From Altererythrobacter sp. KTW20L (lineage in GTDB: Bacteria; Pseudomonadota; Alphaproteobacteria; Sphingomonadales; Sphingomonadaceae), in NCBI RefSeq assembly GCF_023501975.1, contig NZ_JAMFLH010000009.1, positions 116,479-180,478 on the forward strand: a stretch of 64,000 nt of DNA, given 5' to 3'. The position numbers were made by a program, and so were the translations under genes. The stretch's first letter is position 1. Every line of letters begins with the position of its first letter. The notes under the pieces were generated by a model, which had not been told where the DNA came from, did no database searches, and saw only the letters and a list, made by a program, of their open reading frames with translations. Positions 16,719 through 25,729 of the stretch are shown here, one piece after another.

Positions 16719-18818
16719 CTACCGCCCCCAGTCCTCGTTTGCTCGCGCGATCACATAGGCGTGGATCGCGTCGGACTCCTCACGGGTAATCAGGTCCGCA
16801 AAGCTTGCCATGCCCTTTTCCAGGTAGATCCCGTCAAGCACGATGGCGTTGAATGCGGCGTGGGTCTCTGCGCTCATATGGCGCAGGTCCTTGACCCCGC
16901 CGATGGCGTTCTGGCCATGGCACACCGCGCAGGTCTGGGCGAATAGCAGCTGGCCTTGTGCCACCACCGCCTCGCTGGCGCGCAGGGGCGGCGGTTCGGG
17001 CGGGGCCGAGGCATTGGCGGGCAGCGGCGGCAATTGCTGCGTGCCGCCCAGCCGGAACACCAGCAGGCGGGCCGGTGCGCGCGGCATCTCGATCCCAGCG
17101 CCGCGCTCGATCTGCGCCGCCCCGCCGCCCCAGCCGGCGTTGATGGCGATGTATTGCACCCCGTCCAGCTCATAGGTGATGGCGCCAGCCACCGGCGCGC
17201 TCTGGGTGGGGAATTCCCACAGCTCGCGGCCATTGCGGGCATCGAAGGCCACAAAAGTCTGCCGCGTGGTTCCGGCAAAGACCAGGTCGCTGGCCGTGGC
17301 CATCACGCCCCCGTTGCCGTGGCGCGGCAGTTCGACCTGCCAGGCAATGCGGTTGGCCACCGGATCCCACGCGGTGAGCCAGGCCTTCTCCATGGCATTG
17401 GCCTCGGCCATCAGTTCGCCGCGGCGTGCCGCCTGCGCCGGCCCGAAGCCGCCCCAGCCGCTGTTGCTGCGCATCGGCTGCGGGGTCCAGCCAGGCTGGA
17501 TCGCAAAGACAAAAGCGCTCTGGTAGGCGGGGAAATAGGCGAGGCCCGTGCGCGGGCTGAAGGCCATGGGGAACCAGTTGTGCGCTCCCCCCGGCCCCGG
17601 GGCGACCAGCCGCAGATCCTCGCCATAGCGCACCTGTTCGCTGGTGATCGGGCGGCCATCGGCCTCGAACCCCTCGTTCCAGTTCTGGAACACGTGGGCC
17701 CCAGCCTGAATGAATTCGCCGGTTACCCGGTCGAGCACGTAGAAGAACCCGTTCTTGGGTGCCTGCATCAGCACCTGCCGCGTGCGTCCGCCGATTTCGA
17801 GGTCGGCGGCGATCATCGACTGGGTGCAGGTCCAGTCCCACTCCTCGCCGGGGTTCATCTGGTAGTGCCAGCGGTATTCGCCGCTGGTGGCATCGAGCGC
17901 GACGATCGAGCAGACGAACAGATTGTCGCCTTCGTTGTTCGACCGGTAGAACCGCGCATGGGGCACCGAATTGCCGGTGCCGACATAGACCAGGTTGAGA
18001 TCGGGATCGTAGGCGATGGCATCCCACGGGTTGGCTCCGCCGCCAAGTTCGCGCCACAGTCCGGTGTCGGCCCAGGTCGCCCGCATCAGCGCGTTCACGC
18101 TGTCTGACGCTTCGCCATCGGGCGTATCGGTCGGGCTGGGGGTTAGGAAAAACTTCCACACCTCCTCGCCGGTGTTGATGTCAAAGGCCGACACGAAGCC
18201 GCGCACGCCAAGGTCGCCGCCCGATTGCCCCACCACCACCAGGTCGCCGAACACCCGCGGCGCGCCGGTGATCGAATAGGCATAGCCGCTGTCGAGCTCG
18301 AAGGTGCGGCTGGTCCAGACCGGCTGGCCGGTGTTCTTGTCCAGCGCGATCAGGCGCCCGTCCAGCGTGGCGATCACCACCTTGTCGCCGTGCATGGCAA
18401 GCCCGCGGCTCACCGGCTCGCAACAGGCCAGCCGGCCGAATTCGCGTGGGGTTTCCGGATCATAGGTCCACAGCACCGCACCGGTGCGCGCATCGTAAGC
18501 CGTGGTGATGTTCCAGGCGAGCGTGTTGTAGAGCACGCCATCGGCATAGAGCGGCGTCGCTTCGACCCCGCGATAGGTGTCGAGATCAGCATACCAGGCG
18601 AGGCCAAGCTGGTTCACGTTCTGCGCATTCACCTGCGTCAGCGGGCTGTAGCGCTGGGCGGTATAGTCACGCCCGTCGCTGGTCCATTCGCCCGGCGCGG
18701 GGTTGGCCAGCGGATCGGTCGATATTGCCGCCATGGCGGTGGTCGGTGGCGTGCTGGCCGACTGGCAGGCGGCCAGCGCGATAACGCATCCCGCCATGAG
18801 GGCCGCACGCAAATTCAT
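16719..18818 (-). CDS. PQQ-dependent dehydrogenase lipoprotein with C-terminal cytochrome c
   Basis: 699 residues from ATG 18818, chosen because it starts a lipoprotein signal (MNLRAALMAGCVIALAAC, lipobox LAAC). The body is an eight-bladed quinoprotein propeller of the methanol/ethanol dehydrogenase type. It has the adjacent-cysteine motif LACCEP, tryptophan-dock repeats (AGAVLWTYDPET, TGEEVWKF, SGEYRWHY, NGRELWEF), VGTGNS (a probable Ca-ligand Asn) and WDWTC (the catalytic Asp region). The last ~90 residues carry one haem site, CAVCHG, with a distal Met in KGMASF. It should oxidise an alcohol or aldehyde in the periplasm and pass electrons to its own haem. It is the last gene downstream of the SMP-30/NTF2 operon, 120 bases away across a palindromic repeat. 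The substrate is unknown. Confidence 0.88.
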   Translation of the reverse strand: MNLRAALMAGCVIALAACQSASTPPTTAMAAISTDPLANPAPGEWTSDGRDYTAQRYSPLTQVNAQNVNQLGLAWYADLDTYRGVEATPLYADGVLYNTLAWNITTAYDARTGAVLWTYDPETPREFGRLACCEPVSRGLAMHGDKVVIATLDGRLIALDKNTGQPVWTSRTFELDSGYAYSITGAPRVFGDLVVVGQSGGDLGVRGFVSAFDINTGEEVWKFFLTPSPTDTPDGEASDSVNALMRATWADTGLWRELGGGANPWDAIAYDPDLNLVYVGTGNSVPHARFYRSNNEGDNLFVCSIVALDATSGEYRWHYQMNPGEEWDWTCTQSMIAADLEIGGRTRQVLMQAPKNGFFYVLDRVTGEFIQAGAHVFQNWNEGFEADGRPITSEQVRYGEDLRLVAPGPGGAHNWFPMAFSPRTGLAYFPAYQSAFVFAIQPGWTPQPMRSNSGWGGFGPAQAARRGELMAEANAMEKAWLTAWDPVANRIAWQVELPRHGNGGVMATASDLVFAGTTRQTFVAFDARNGRELWEFPTQSAPVAGAITYELDGVQYIAINAGWGGGAAQIERGAGIEMPRAPARLLVFRLGGTQQLPPLPANASAPPEPPPLRASEAVVAQGQLLFAQTCAVCHGQNAIGGVKDLRHMSAETHAAFNAIVLDGIYLEKGMASFADLITREESDAIHAYVIARANEDWGR

Positions 18819-18854
18819 GGTCACTGTTCTACAACCTTTCAAACATTTCGCTTG

Positions 18855-18918
18855 CCGTTCGCATCGAGCGAAGTCGAGATGCCGCACCGGGTGTCTCAAC
18901 TTCGCTCGACACGAGCGG
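18855..18918. repeat. Palindromic repeat (TCGAGCGAAGTCGA family), copy 1
   Basis: Imperfect inverted repeat with arms around ATCGAGCGAAGTCGAGA and TCTCAACTTCGCTCGACACG. It lies between the NTF2-like gene ending at 18939 and the PQQ dehydrogenase start. A second copy with the same core is at 28185-28249. This is a dispersed intergenic palindrome, probably forming a hairpin in the transcript. Confidence 0.75.
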
Positions 18919-18938
18919 AGCTCGGAAAGCCGGAAATC

Positions 18939-19730
18939 CTATTCCCTCGGCGGCAGCGCAATCGGCTGCGTTCCGTCAACCTGTCGGCCCACGCCCAGGC
19001 TCTCCATCTGCTCCGCCGTGCCGGGCGGGCGGTGATAGGCGCCGACCGTGGCGGTGTCAGGCGCGAAGACCTCTCCCGTCACCGGATTGGGATAGTGGAA
19101 GGGCGCGATATAATAGGCCGGATAGGTCAGGTACACCGTCGATGGCGGCAGGTCCGGCGGCGGGTTGAACTTGTCGGGCCAGGTGTTGTTGAGCGCGTTT
19201 TCGCCCCAGCCTTCCCAGTTGGTGTACATGGTGAAAGGCCCGGTCAGGCGGCTGATGCGCCACACGCCGTCCTCGCCCTTTTCGAACTCGTCCTCGTAGA
19301 GCGGCAGGCCCCAGCCCGAACTCGCCATCACGAAGGCCCGGCCGCGCAGCCAGCCGGTCTGCCCGTCGGGGCTGGTGTTGACCACGGTCTGGAACTGCAT
19401 GTGGTTGGTGATCATCCCCACGTTCGCGCCGTCCGGCCCGAAGGCGACCTGCATATATTCGAGCACGCGGTCCTGCCCCACGAAGATGCCCTTGCCGCCG
19501 ATTTCCAGCGTGGCATCCTCGGTGAACAGTTCGCTCAAATGCGTCCACTGGCCCTTGTCGACGAAGTAGCCATAGGTGCGCTGGAGCCGCTCGATATCGT
19601 TCATGTCCTCCAGCCGGGTGATGCGGGCATCGAGGCTGTCGAGCAGGGCATCGGTGCTCGCCTCCTGCGCGGCGGCGGGCGCGGCGAACGCGAGAAGCGC
19701 GGCGACATAGATCAGGTTGCGCATCGTCAT
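18939..19730 (-). CDS. Exported NTF2/SnoaL-like protein (paralogue 1 of 3)
   Basis: 263 residues. The signal peptide is LIYVAALLAFAAPAAAQ. A short coiled helix (LDARITRLEDMNDIERLQRTYGYFVDKGQW) leads into a SnoaL/NTF2-like alpha-beta cone (LFTEDATLEIGGKGIFVGQDRVLEYM, NHMQFQTVVN, VWRISRL). A proline-rich tail ends with PNPVTGEVF and about 40 extra residues not seen in its two neighbours. The start overlaps the stop of the next upstream gene (ATGA). The family includes cyclases, dehydratases and non-enzymatic binders. The acid and tyrosine positions common to the three paralogues may line a ligand pocket. The exact function is unknown; it is probably a periplasmic partner of the PQQ dehydrogenase substrate pathway. 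Confidence 0.78.
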   Translation of the reverse strand: MTMRNLIYVAALLAFAAPAAAQEASTDALLDSLDARITRLEDMNDIERLQRTYGYFVDKGQWTHLSELFTEDATLEIGGKGIFVGQDRVLEYMQVAFGPDGANVGMITNHMQFQTVVNTSPDGQTGWLRGRAFVMASSGWGLPLYEDEFEKGEDGVWRISRLTGPFTMYTNWEGWGENALNNTWPDKFNPPPDLPPSTVYLTYPAYYIAPFHYPNPVTGEVFAPDTATVGAYHRPPGTAEQMESLGVGRQVDGTQPIALPPRE

Positions 19731-20434
19731 TCCCTCCCCGCAATATCGTCACGCGGCTGGACCACCGTGATCGGCTGGCCGGTTACCGGGTGCGGATAGC
19801 TGAATTCCGGAATGTAGTTCTGCGGGAAGGAGCGATAGACCACCGTCGGCGGCTCGTCCGGCGGGAACAGCGCGCTTGGCCCCTCCATCGGCAGGGCGGA
19901 GCGCATCCAGCCCGCGTCGTAATCGGTCATGCCGGTGGGATAGAAGTGCAGGGACGAGATCCTCCACGTGCCGCCCTCCTTCACATAGCGGTTCTCGTAG
20001 ATCCCCACGCCCCACACGCCGTTGGCACCCCGCTCGCCCAGCATCATCATGCCCTGGAAGCGGCCGGTCGCCGTCTGCCCGCCGGGCGCCACGGTGATCA
20101 CCGCCTGCAACTGCATGTGGTTGTTGAGATGGCCGGGCGCGAGGGGTTCGGGGCCGAACAGCAGCAGCGCCCGTTCGATCCGCTGCTGGCCGATGTAAAC
20201 GCCGCGCTGGCCATATTCGAACCGGCCTTGCCGCGTGAAGAGCTGCGCCACCTCGGGCCACATGCCCTTGTCGAAGTAATAGCCGTAGGTCGCCTGCAGC
20301 AGTTCGATCGCGTTCTGGTCCTCCAGCCGCTCGACCCGCTCACGCATCTGGGCAAGGCGCTGGTCGGCGCTTTGGGCGAGGGTCGGAACAGCCACACAGA
20401 GCGCGATGGCAGTGGTAAGTGCGAGCCGGATCAT
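19727..20434 (-). CDS. Exported NTF2/SnoaL-like protein (paralogue 2 of 3)
   Basis: 235 residues from ATG 20434, which overlaps the stop of the upstream paralogue (ATGA); the longer open frame to 20800 is antisense-like noise. The signal peptide is LALTTAIALCVAVPTLAQ. The NTF2-like body has AIELLQATYGYYFDKGMW, FEYGQRGVYIGQQRIERAL, NHMQLQAVITV and TWRISSLHFYP. It ends with a DEPPTVVYRSFPQNYIPEFSY-type tail and PHPVTGQP. The same order of blocks is found in the paralogues on both sides, so the three arose by tandem duplication. Exported. Function unknown. Confidence 0.78.
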   Translation of the reverse strand: MIRLALTTAIALCVAVPTLAQSADQRLAQMRERVERLEDQNAIELLQATYGYYFDKGMWPEVAQLFTRQGRFEYGQRGVYIGQQRIERALLLFGPEPLAPGHLNNHMQLQAVITVAPGGQTATGRFQGMMMLGERGANGVWGVGIYENRYVKEGGTWRISSLHFYPTGMTDYDAGWMRSALPMEGPSALFPPDEPPTVVYRSFPQNYIPEFSYPHPVTGQPITVVQPRDDIAGRE

Positions 20435-21132
20435 CGTACTGGCCTCCCCGTAACCGGATGGCTTGCCTGGAACGGCGGCACCTGCACTGCGGGAAACGGC
20501 TGGTAAGTGGCGCTCGGTGGCCGGTCGGGCGGGTAATCCACCGAGGCCTGGCTGCGCACAAGTCCCTCCCCGCCCTGTAACCGCGCCCATCCTTCGGCAT
20601 AGGGGGCGACGAAATTGACATGGAGATGAAGCGATTTCAGCTTCCACACCCCGCCCTCGCGGACATAGCTGTTCTCGTAGATCCCGTCGCGCCATTCGGC
20701 GTGGCTCCGGTACTGGCCGAGCATGCCGAGATCGCGCCAGCGGGCGGTGGCGGTCAAGGCATCGTCGGCCACCACGATGGCCGGTTGCAATGTGACCCAT
20801 TCGTTGAGCTGGCCGTAGATCAGCCCTTCCTGCCCGCCATGGAGGCGGCGCAAATATTCCTCGATCCGCTCGCGGCCCTGATAGACGCCGTCCACGCCCA
20901 GTTCGATCGTGCCGTCATCGGCAAACAGGTCCGCCGCTTCCTTCCACAGCCCGCGATCGACATAGAAGCCGAAGGCGCGCTGCAGGTTCAGGATGGCGCG
21001 CGTGCCTTCGAGCACTTCGACGCGGGCCGTAAGCTCCGCCGCCTCGGCCCGAATGCGCGCATCGGACATCTGGGCGCTGGCCGGAAGTGGAGCCGCCAGC
21101 AGCGCGGCGATAAGCAGGATACGGCGCATCAT
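20431..21132 (-). CDS. Exported NTF2/SnoaL-like protein (paralogue 3 of 3)
   Basis: 233 residues with signal peptide RRILLIAALLAAPLPASAQ. The fold blocks match the other two: AILNLQRAFGFYVDRGLW, DDGTIELGVDGVYQGRERI, EWVTLQPAIVV, VWKLKSLHLHVNF, then the proline-rich tail with DRPPSATYQPFPA and SHPVTGRP. The start codon overlaps the stop of the SMP-30-like gene upstream. The three copies diverge clearly from each other, so they are old duplicates and probably have separate roles, for instance as a heteromer or with different ligands. No catalytic residue can be assigned with confidence. Confidence 0.78.
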   Translation of the reverse strand: MMRRILLIAALLAAPLPASAQMSDARIRAEAAELTARVEVLEGTRAILNLQRAFGFYVDRGLWKEAADLFADDGTIELGVDGVYQGRERIEEYLRRLHGGQEGLIYGQLNEWVTLQPAIVVADDALTATARWRDLGMLGQYRSHAEWRDGIYENSYVREGGVWKLKSLHLHVNFVAPYAEGWARLQGGEGLVRSQASVDYPPDRPPSATYQPFPAVQVPPFQASHPVTGRPVR

Positions 21133-22067
21133 TGCCCTCCCGGAATGGCGACATTGCGCACGATGAAGGGGCCGGGATCTTCTCCGGCGGCAGGGCCGAA
21201 CAGGAAGCGCAATTTGCCCTCAGGATAGAACGCGCGCCCGTTCACCGCCGTCACCGAACTGGCATAGTCGATTCCGCTGGCGATGGTTTCAATGGCGGCC
21301 CTATCGCCTTCGATGGTGACGAGGGTAATCGTCCCCGAATTGCCTTCCGATTGCAGGAAGCGGTTGCCCGACAAAAGGCGAAGGCCATCAGGCCCGCCCA
21401 TCGGTTGCGACGGGGTGAGCACGGTCGCGTCGGTGAAATTGCCCGCCGCGTCCTTGTTCACCCGCACCAGGTTGTTGCGCTGGATCGCATTCATGTAGAG
21501 CGTTCCGTCACTCGCAAAGGCGATACCGTCGGCGCTGGCGAATTCAGGGTCGGTGGCCCAGACGGTGAAGGCCGACCCGCCATCCGGCAGCTTGAGGATG
21601 CGTCCGCCCAGCGTTTCGGTGGCAAAGACATCGCCGTTCGCAGCCACGGTCATGTCATTGCACATGGCGGGGCCCTCGCCGGTATTGAACGGATAGGTCG
21701 CCACCAGTGCGCCATCGGACAGCCGGAAGGTCTTGATCTCGGGCGCACCCGCCTCGCCCTGGCGGGGATTGCTGCAGACCCACAGGAGGCCGCGCGCATC
21801 ATCCGCCAGCACGCCGAAAACCGTGGCAAGGCCATTGGCCTCATCGGGCACGATCCACGGGCTGGCCGTGGTGCTGCCCGGGGCAGCGCGGAAAATCATG
21901 CCGGGGTTGCTGCCGATATAGATCGTGCCACCCGCGTCCGAGGTGATGCTTTCGGGGAACAGGCGTTCGCCCTGCATGACGATATCCGGCGGCGGCGAGC
22001 CGGCCGGCACACTGGCACACCCCGCCAGCACCAGCGCACCCAAGACTATTCCGATCCCTCTGCCCAT
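21129..22067 (-). CDS. SMP-30/gluconolactonase-like beta-propeller lipoprotein
   Basis: 312 residues with lipobox LAGC near residue 18 (GIVLGALVLAGCAS). The repeats match a six-bladed SMP-30/gluconolactonase/strictosidine-synthase-like propeller: FPESITSDAGGTIYIGSN, GLLWVCSN, CNDMTVAANGDVFATET, ASADGIAFASDGTLYMN, NNLVRVN, GGPDGLRLLSGNRFLQSE. The Asn-Asp pair (CNDM) and the D of SADG match metal-ligand positions in the family. It is the first gene of the minus operon leading to three NTF2-like proteins and a PQQ dehydrogenase. A lactonase acting after sugar or alcohol oxidation in the periplasm would fit the set; this is inference. Confidence 0.78.
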   Translation of the reverse strand: MGRGIGIVLGALVLAGCASVPAGSPPPDIVMQGERLFPESITSDAGGTIYIGSNPGMIFRAAPGSTTASPWIVPDEANGLATVFGVLADDARGLLWVCSNPRQGEAGAPEIKTFRLSDGALVATYPFNTGEGPAMCNDMTVAANGDVFATETLGGRILKLPDGGSAFTVWATDPEFASADGIAFASDGTLYMNAIQRNNLVRVNKDAAGNFTDATVLTPSQPMGGPDGLRLLSGNRFLQSEGNSGTITLVTIEGDRAAIETIASGIDYASSVTAVNGRAFYPEGKLRFLFGPAAGEDPGPFIVRNVAIPGGQ

Positions 22068-22219
22068 CAGTCACGCCCTCCCGAAGCGCCAGCCTGGCAT
22101 CATAGGGCAAGCGACCGGAGTGAAAAGGGCGGAAATGTGCCATTTTGTCGCTTTGGCCTTGAGCGCCCCCGCAGAGGCGCAATGATTGCGCTATCATGAA
22201 GCGCGGGAGGTCGGAATTG

Positions 22220-22383
22220 AACAAGATCGGGGGGGGCGGCTGGAAGTTGCACGGGCTGGGGTCGCGGCCGTCCGGCGTGATGCCGTAGGTCATGAACCGC
22301 TCTAGTCAGAGCGCGGTCATGTCCATGCGTTCGGGATTGTCGAACCAGTCGCGGTTGCGCAACCGGCGTGGGGTCTCGCTCAT
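22220..22383 (-). pseudogene. Remnant of IlvD/Edd-family sugar-acid dehydratase (L-arabonate-dehydratase-like)
   Basis: Starts at ATG 22383, overlapping the lacI stop (ATGA). The first 24 residues (RRLRNRDWFDNPERMDMTAL) match the N-terminus of L-arabonate/dihydroxy-acid dehydratases, which continue with YLERF. Here the Tyr codon position is TGA, and reading through gives LERFMTYGITPD, then after a deletion of about 15-20 codons DPSPCN (the first Fe-S cysteine motif) and loss of similarity. A stop plus deletions make it a clear remnant. It shows that the lacI gene once headed a sugar-acid catabolic operon. Confidence 0.68.
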
Positions 22384-23534
22384 CGTCCGGTACGCGGCTG
22401 GGTCGGGCGGGTGGTGAGTGACGGGGCCGCATCCGATTCGCGGCGCACCAGCGTGTAAGGCAGGGTTTCCTGCTCGGGCCGGCTGCGCTCACCCCGCCGC
22501 TTGGCGCGGATCATGCGGGTTATCGCTTCCACTGCCCATGCGGTCATCTCGCGGATCGGCTGGCGGATGGTGGTGAGTTCGGGCCAGATCGAGCTTGCCA
22601 TGTCGGTATCGTCGAAGCCGCAGACGGTTATGTCGTTCGGCACGTCGAGCTGGCGGCGGTGGGCCACGGCCACGGTCGCTGCCGCCATGTCGTCGTTCGA
22701 AGCGAAGATCGCGGTGGGGCGCGGGGTGACCGACAGCAGCTTTTCCGCCCCGTCCATGCCGGAACGATAGGTGAAGCGCCCCTGCACGATCAGGTTGTCG
22801 TTCACATCCAGCCCGGCATCCTTCATTGCGGCGAGATAGCCGTTCAGGCGACGGTCGGCGGCGACCTGTTCGGGGTTGCCGATTATGAAGCCGATCCGTT
22901 CGTGCCCCAGCCCGATGATGTGGCGGGTCATGTCATAGGCGGCCTGGAAATCGTCGATCAGCACCGCGCCCTGCGACCCTTGCGCCTTGCCCGGCCCGAC
23001 GGCCACGGCGATGGCATCGAGTTCGGCGACAAGATCGAGCACCTGCTGGTCGTCGCACAGCGGCGGCGGCAGGATGAAGCCCTGGATGCCGCCTTCGGCC
23101 AGGTTGCGCACCAGCACCATGGCAGCGGTCGAGCTGTCGCAGCTCTGCACCACCAGCTGCACGTCGCGGCGGCTCGCCTCCTCCAGCGCGCCCATCAGGA
23201 ATTCGCTGAGGTAGGAGGCCGAAGGGTTGTCGAACAACAGGGCGATGCGTGCCTGTTCGCCGCCTGCCAGGCTGCGCGCGGCGCGGTTGGGCGAGTAGTT
23301 CAATTTGGCAATCGCGGCCATCACCTGGTCGCGCGTGGCATCGCGCACGTTGCCTTCGGAATTGATCACGCGGCTTACCGTCATGGGCGAGCAGTTTGCC
23401 TCGCGCGCAACGTCGGCAATGGTGGGCGCGCCCATGTGGCGCCGCGTCCCGCGCTGCTTGCGCCGGACGCTCGCCACACTGCCCCCCGACTGATGCCCCC
23501 CGGGCTGTTCGTCGTCACTCATCACAGCGGCCAT
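22380..23534 (-). CDS. LacI-family transcriptional regulator
   Basis: 384 residues. The N-terminal ~36 residues are a basic, low-complexity lead; the LacI helix-turn-helix starts at PTIADVAREANCSPMTVSRV and is followed by the hinge helix NRAARSLAGG. The effector domain is periplasmic-binding-protein-like (IALLFDNPSASYLSEFLMGAL, HERIGFIIGNPE, PTAIFASNDDMAA, ITVCGFDDTDMAS, TTIRQP). Such regulators usually respond to a sugar or sugar acid. The immediate downstream gene is a broken sugar-acid dehydratase, so its original target operon is lost; it could still act on the arabinose/galactose-type genes further along. The start could also be the internal ATG just before GAPTIADV. Confidence 0.88.
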   Translation of the reverse strand: MAAVMSDDEQPGGHQSGGSVASVRRKQRGTRRHMGAPTIADVAREANCSPMTVSRVINSEGNVRDATRDQVMAAIAKLNYSPNRAARSLAGGEQARIALLFDNPSASYLSEFLMGALEEASRRDVQLVVQSCDSSTAAMVLVRNLAEGGIQGFILPPPLCDDQQVLDLVAELDAIAVAVGPGKAQGSQGAVLIDDFQAAYDMTRHIIGLGHERIGFIIGNPEQVAADRRLNGYLAAMKDAGLDVNDNLIVQGRFTYRSGMDGAEKLLSVTPRPTAIFASNDDMAAATVAVAHRRQLDVPNDITVCGFDDTDMASSIWPELTTIRQPIREMTAWAVEAITRMIRAKRRGERSRPEQETLPYTLVRRESDAAPSLTTRPTQPRTGR

Positions 23535-23675
23535 AGACCCTGATTACGTCAATGCGATAGTTACCTCTTTGCGCTGACCGGCATCGAAGGGAAGCTCTAT
23601 ACCACGAGGTAGTTCGCGCCCACTGCGCCAGACCCGCCACTGCCAGCGCGGAGCCAAGTATCTGGGCCGGCTCAC

Positions 23676-23695
23676 ATTATGAGAGCGCTACCCTG
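23676..23695. promoter_or_regulatory. Possible LacI-type operator
   Basis: ATTATGAGAGCGCTACCCTG, centred on AGCGCT, resembles LacI-family operators with a central CG pair and partial dyad symmetry. It lies upstream of the minus-strand lacI gene in an otherwise featureless ~200-base gap (23535-23737), so autoregulation is plausible. Confidence 0.3.
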
Positions 23696-23737
23696 AACCG
23701 AGTCGCGGCCATGCGCAAGCGGGATTCTGGGCTCTGC

Positions 23738-25729
23738 TCATTCCAGTTCCAGGATCACCGCTCCGCGCGCCAATGTCTCGCCCTCTTTCACGGCGATCCG
23801 GGCCACGGTGCCGCCCCGCGTGGCGCGCAGCAGGTTCTCCATTTTCATCGCCTCGACACTCGCCAGCATCTGCCCGGGTTCCACGCGGTCGCCCTCGGCC
23901 ACATGCAGGCGGACCAGCAGGCCCGGCATCGGGCAGGTGAGCAGGCGGGAGGTATCGGGCGGCACCTTCTCCAGCATATGCGCGGCGAGCGGGGCCACGG
24001 CGGCGGGGAGGACCAGCACCTTGTAGCGGCGACCCCGCGTGGTGATGTGCCAGTGCGGGCGTTCACGGCGAACCTGCAGGCCAAGCGTCGCGCCGTTGCC
24101 GCTGGCAGTGGCGGTGCGCTGGCCGGGTTGCCAGTCGCAATGGCCCTCGATCCGCGTGCCATCGACTGTGCCGTGTCCCTCGCCAAGCATGACTGCAAAG
24201 GCGCGGCCATCGAGCATCACCGTCCAGTCGTATGGCACGATGACGTGGCCGTTTGCCTGTCCGCTGACCAGCCGCGCGCGGGCGGCATGGGTAAACTCGA
24301 TCCCGGCGGCAATCGCGGCAATTGTCCGCAGCCGCTCGTCATCGGCGGGCGCTCCGGCAAAACCCTCGGGCCATTCCTCGGCGATGAAGCCAGTGGTGAG
24401 TTCCCCCGCCAGGAAACGCGGATGCTGCATGATGGCGCTGAGAAAATCGATGTTGTGCCCCGGCCCCTCGATCACGAAGTGGTCCAGTGCCTCCACCTGC
24501 CGCGCCGCTGCTTCGGCCCGCGTGGGGGCCCAGGTGACGAGCTTGGCGATCATCGGATCGTAGAACAGCGACACCTCGCCGCCTTCGGCGACCCCGTCGT
24601 CGATGCGGGTGAAGGGCCGATCCTGCCCGGCACGGGGAGGATCGTAGCGCACCAGCCGCCCGATGCTGGGCAAAAACCCGCGATAGGGGTCTTCGGCATA
24701 GACCCGTGTTTCGATCGCCCAGCCGTCCAGCCGCACATCGTCCTGCGTGAAGCCGAGCGGCTCGCCAGCGGCCACGCGGATCATCTGCTCGACCAGGTCC
24801 AGCCCGGTCACCGCCTCGGTCACCGGATGCTCCACCTGCAGGCGAGTGTTCATTTCGAGGAAGTAGAAGCGATCCCCGCTGGGATCGCTGCCATCGACGA
24901 TCAGTTCCACCGTGCCCGCCGAATGATAGCCCACCGCCCGCGCCAGGGCGACCGCCTGCGCCCCCATGGCCGCGCGCATCGCGGGCGTGACGAAAGGCGA
25001 AGGCGCTTCCTCCACCACCTTCTGGTGGCGGCGCTGGATCGAACATTCGCGTTCGTTGAGGTGGAGGATGGTGCCGTGCTGGTCGCCCAGCACCTGCACT
25101 TCGACATGGCGCGGGTTGGTGATGAACTTCTCGATGAACACCCGATCGTCGCCGAAACTGGCCAGTCCCTCGCGGCAGGTCGCCTCGAAGCCTTCGCGCA
25201 CGTCCTCGTCAGACCACGCCAGCCGCATCCCCTTGCCGCCGCCGCCTGCGCTGGCCTTCATCATCACCGGATAGCCGATTTCGGCCGCGATCTGGAGCGC
25301 GTGATCGGTATCAGCAATCTCCCCCACGAACCCCGGCACCACGTTGACGCCGGCGGCAATAGCGAGCTTTTTCGATTCAATCTTGTCGCCCATCGCCGCT
25401 ATCGCGTGGGCCGACGGGCCGATGAAGGCGATGCCCTCGGCCTCCAGCGCCTCAACGAAGCTGGCCCGCTCGGAAAGGAAGCCATAGCCCGGATGCACCG
25501 CGTCGGCCCCGGTCGCCTGGCAGGCGGCGATGATGGTGTCGGCGCGCAGATAGCTTTCGGCAGCAGGCGAAGGCCCGATATGCACCGCCTCGTCCGCCAG
25601 CAAAACATGCGGGCTGCGCGCATCGGCATCCGAATAGACCGCCACCGTGGCAATCCCCATCCGCTTCGCCGTGCGGATGATCCGGCAGGCAATTTCTCCG
25701 CGATTGGCGATGAGGATTTTGTGGAACAT
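23738..25729 (-). CDS. pccA: Propionyl-CoA (acyl-CoA) carboxylase biotin-carrying alpha subunit
   Basis: 663 residues. The biotin carboxylase domain is at 1-450 (KILIANRGEIACRI, ATP-grasp GGGGKGMR, EMNTRLQVEHPVTE). The BT linker domain follows, and a biotinyl domain sits at the end with the biotin lysine in EAMKMEN. It carboxylates biotin with bicarbonate and ATP; a beta subunit then carboxylates propionyl-CoA. It lies downstream of the methylmalonyl-CoA epimerase and mutase genes on the same strand, which points to propionyl-CoA rather than acetyl- or methylcrotonyl-CoA. No beta subunit (pccB) is present in the window. Confidence 0.92.
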   Translation of the reverse strand: MFHKILIANRGEIACRIIRTAKRMGIATVAVYSDADARSPHVLLADEAVHIGPSPAAESYLRADTIIAACQATGADAVHPGYGFLSERASFVEALEAEGIAFIGPSAHAIAAMGDKIESKKLAIAAGVNVVPGFVGEIADTDHALQIAAEIGYPVMMKASAGGGGKGMRLAWSDEDVREGFEATCREGLASFGDDRVFIEKFITNPRHVEVQVLGDQHGTILHLNERECSIQRRHQKVVEEAPSPFVTPAMRAAMGAQAVALARAVGYHSAGTVELIVDGSDPSGDRFYFLEMNTRLQVEHPVTEAVTGLDLVEQMIRVAAGEPLGFTQDDVRLDGWAIETRVYAEDPYRGFLPSIGRLVRYDPPRAGQDRPFTRIDDGVAEGGEVSLFYDPMIAKLVTWAPTRAEAAARQVEALDHFVIEGPGHNIDFLSAIMQHPRFLAGELTTGFIAEEWPEGFAGAPADDERLRTIAAIAAGIEFTHAARARLVSGQANGHVIVPYDWTVMLDGRAFAVMLGEGHGTVDGTRIEGHCDWQPGQRTATASGNGATLGLQVRRERPHWHITTRGRRYKVLVLPAAVAPLAAHMLEKVPPDTSRLLTCPMPGLLVRLHVAEGDRVEPGQMLASVEAMKMENLLRATRGGTVARIAVKEGETLARGAVILELE

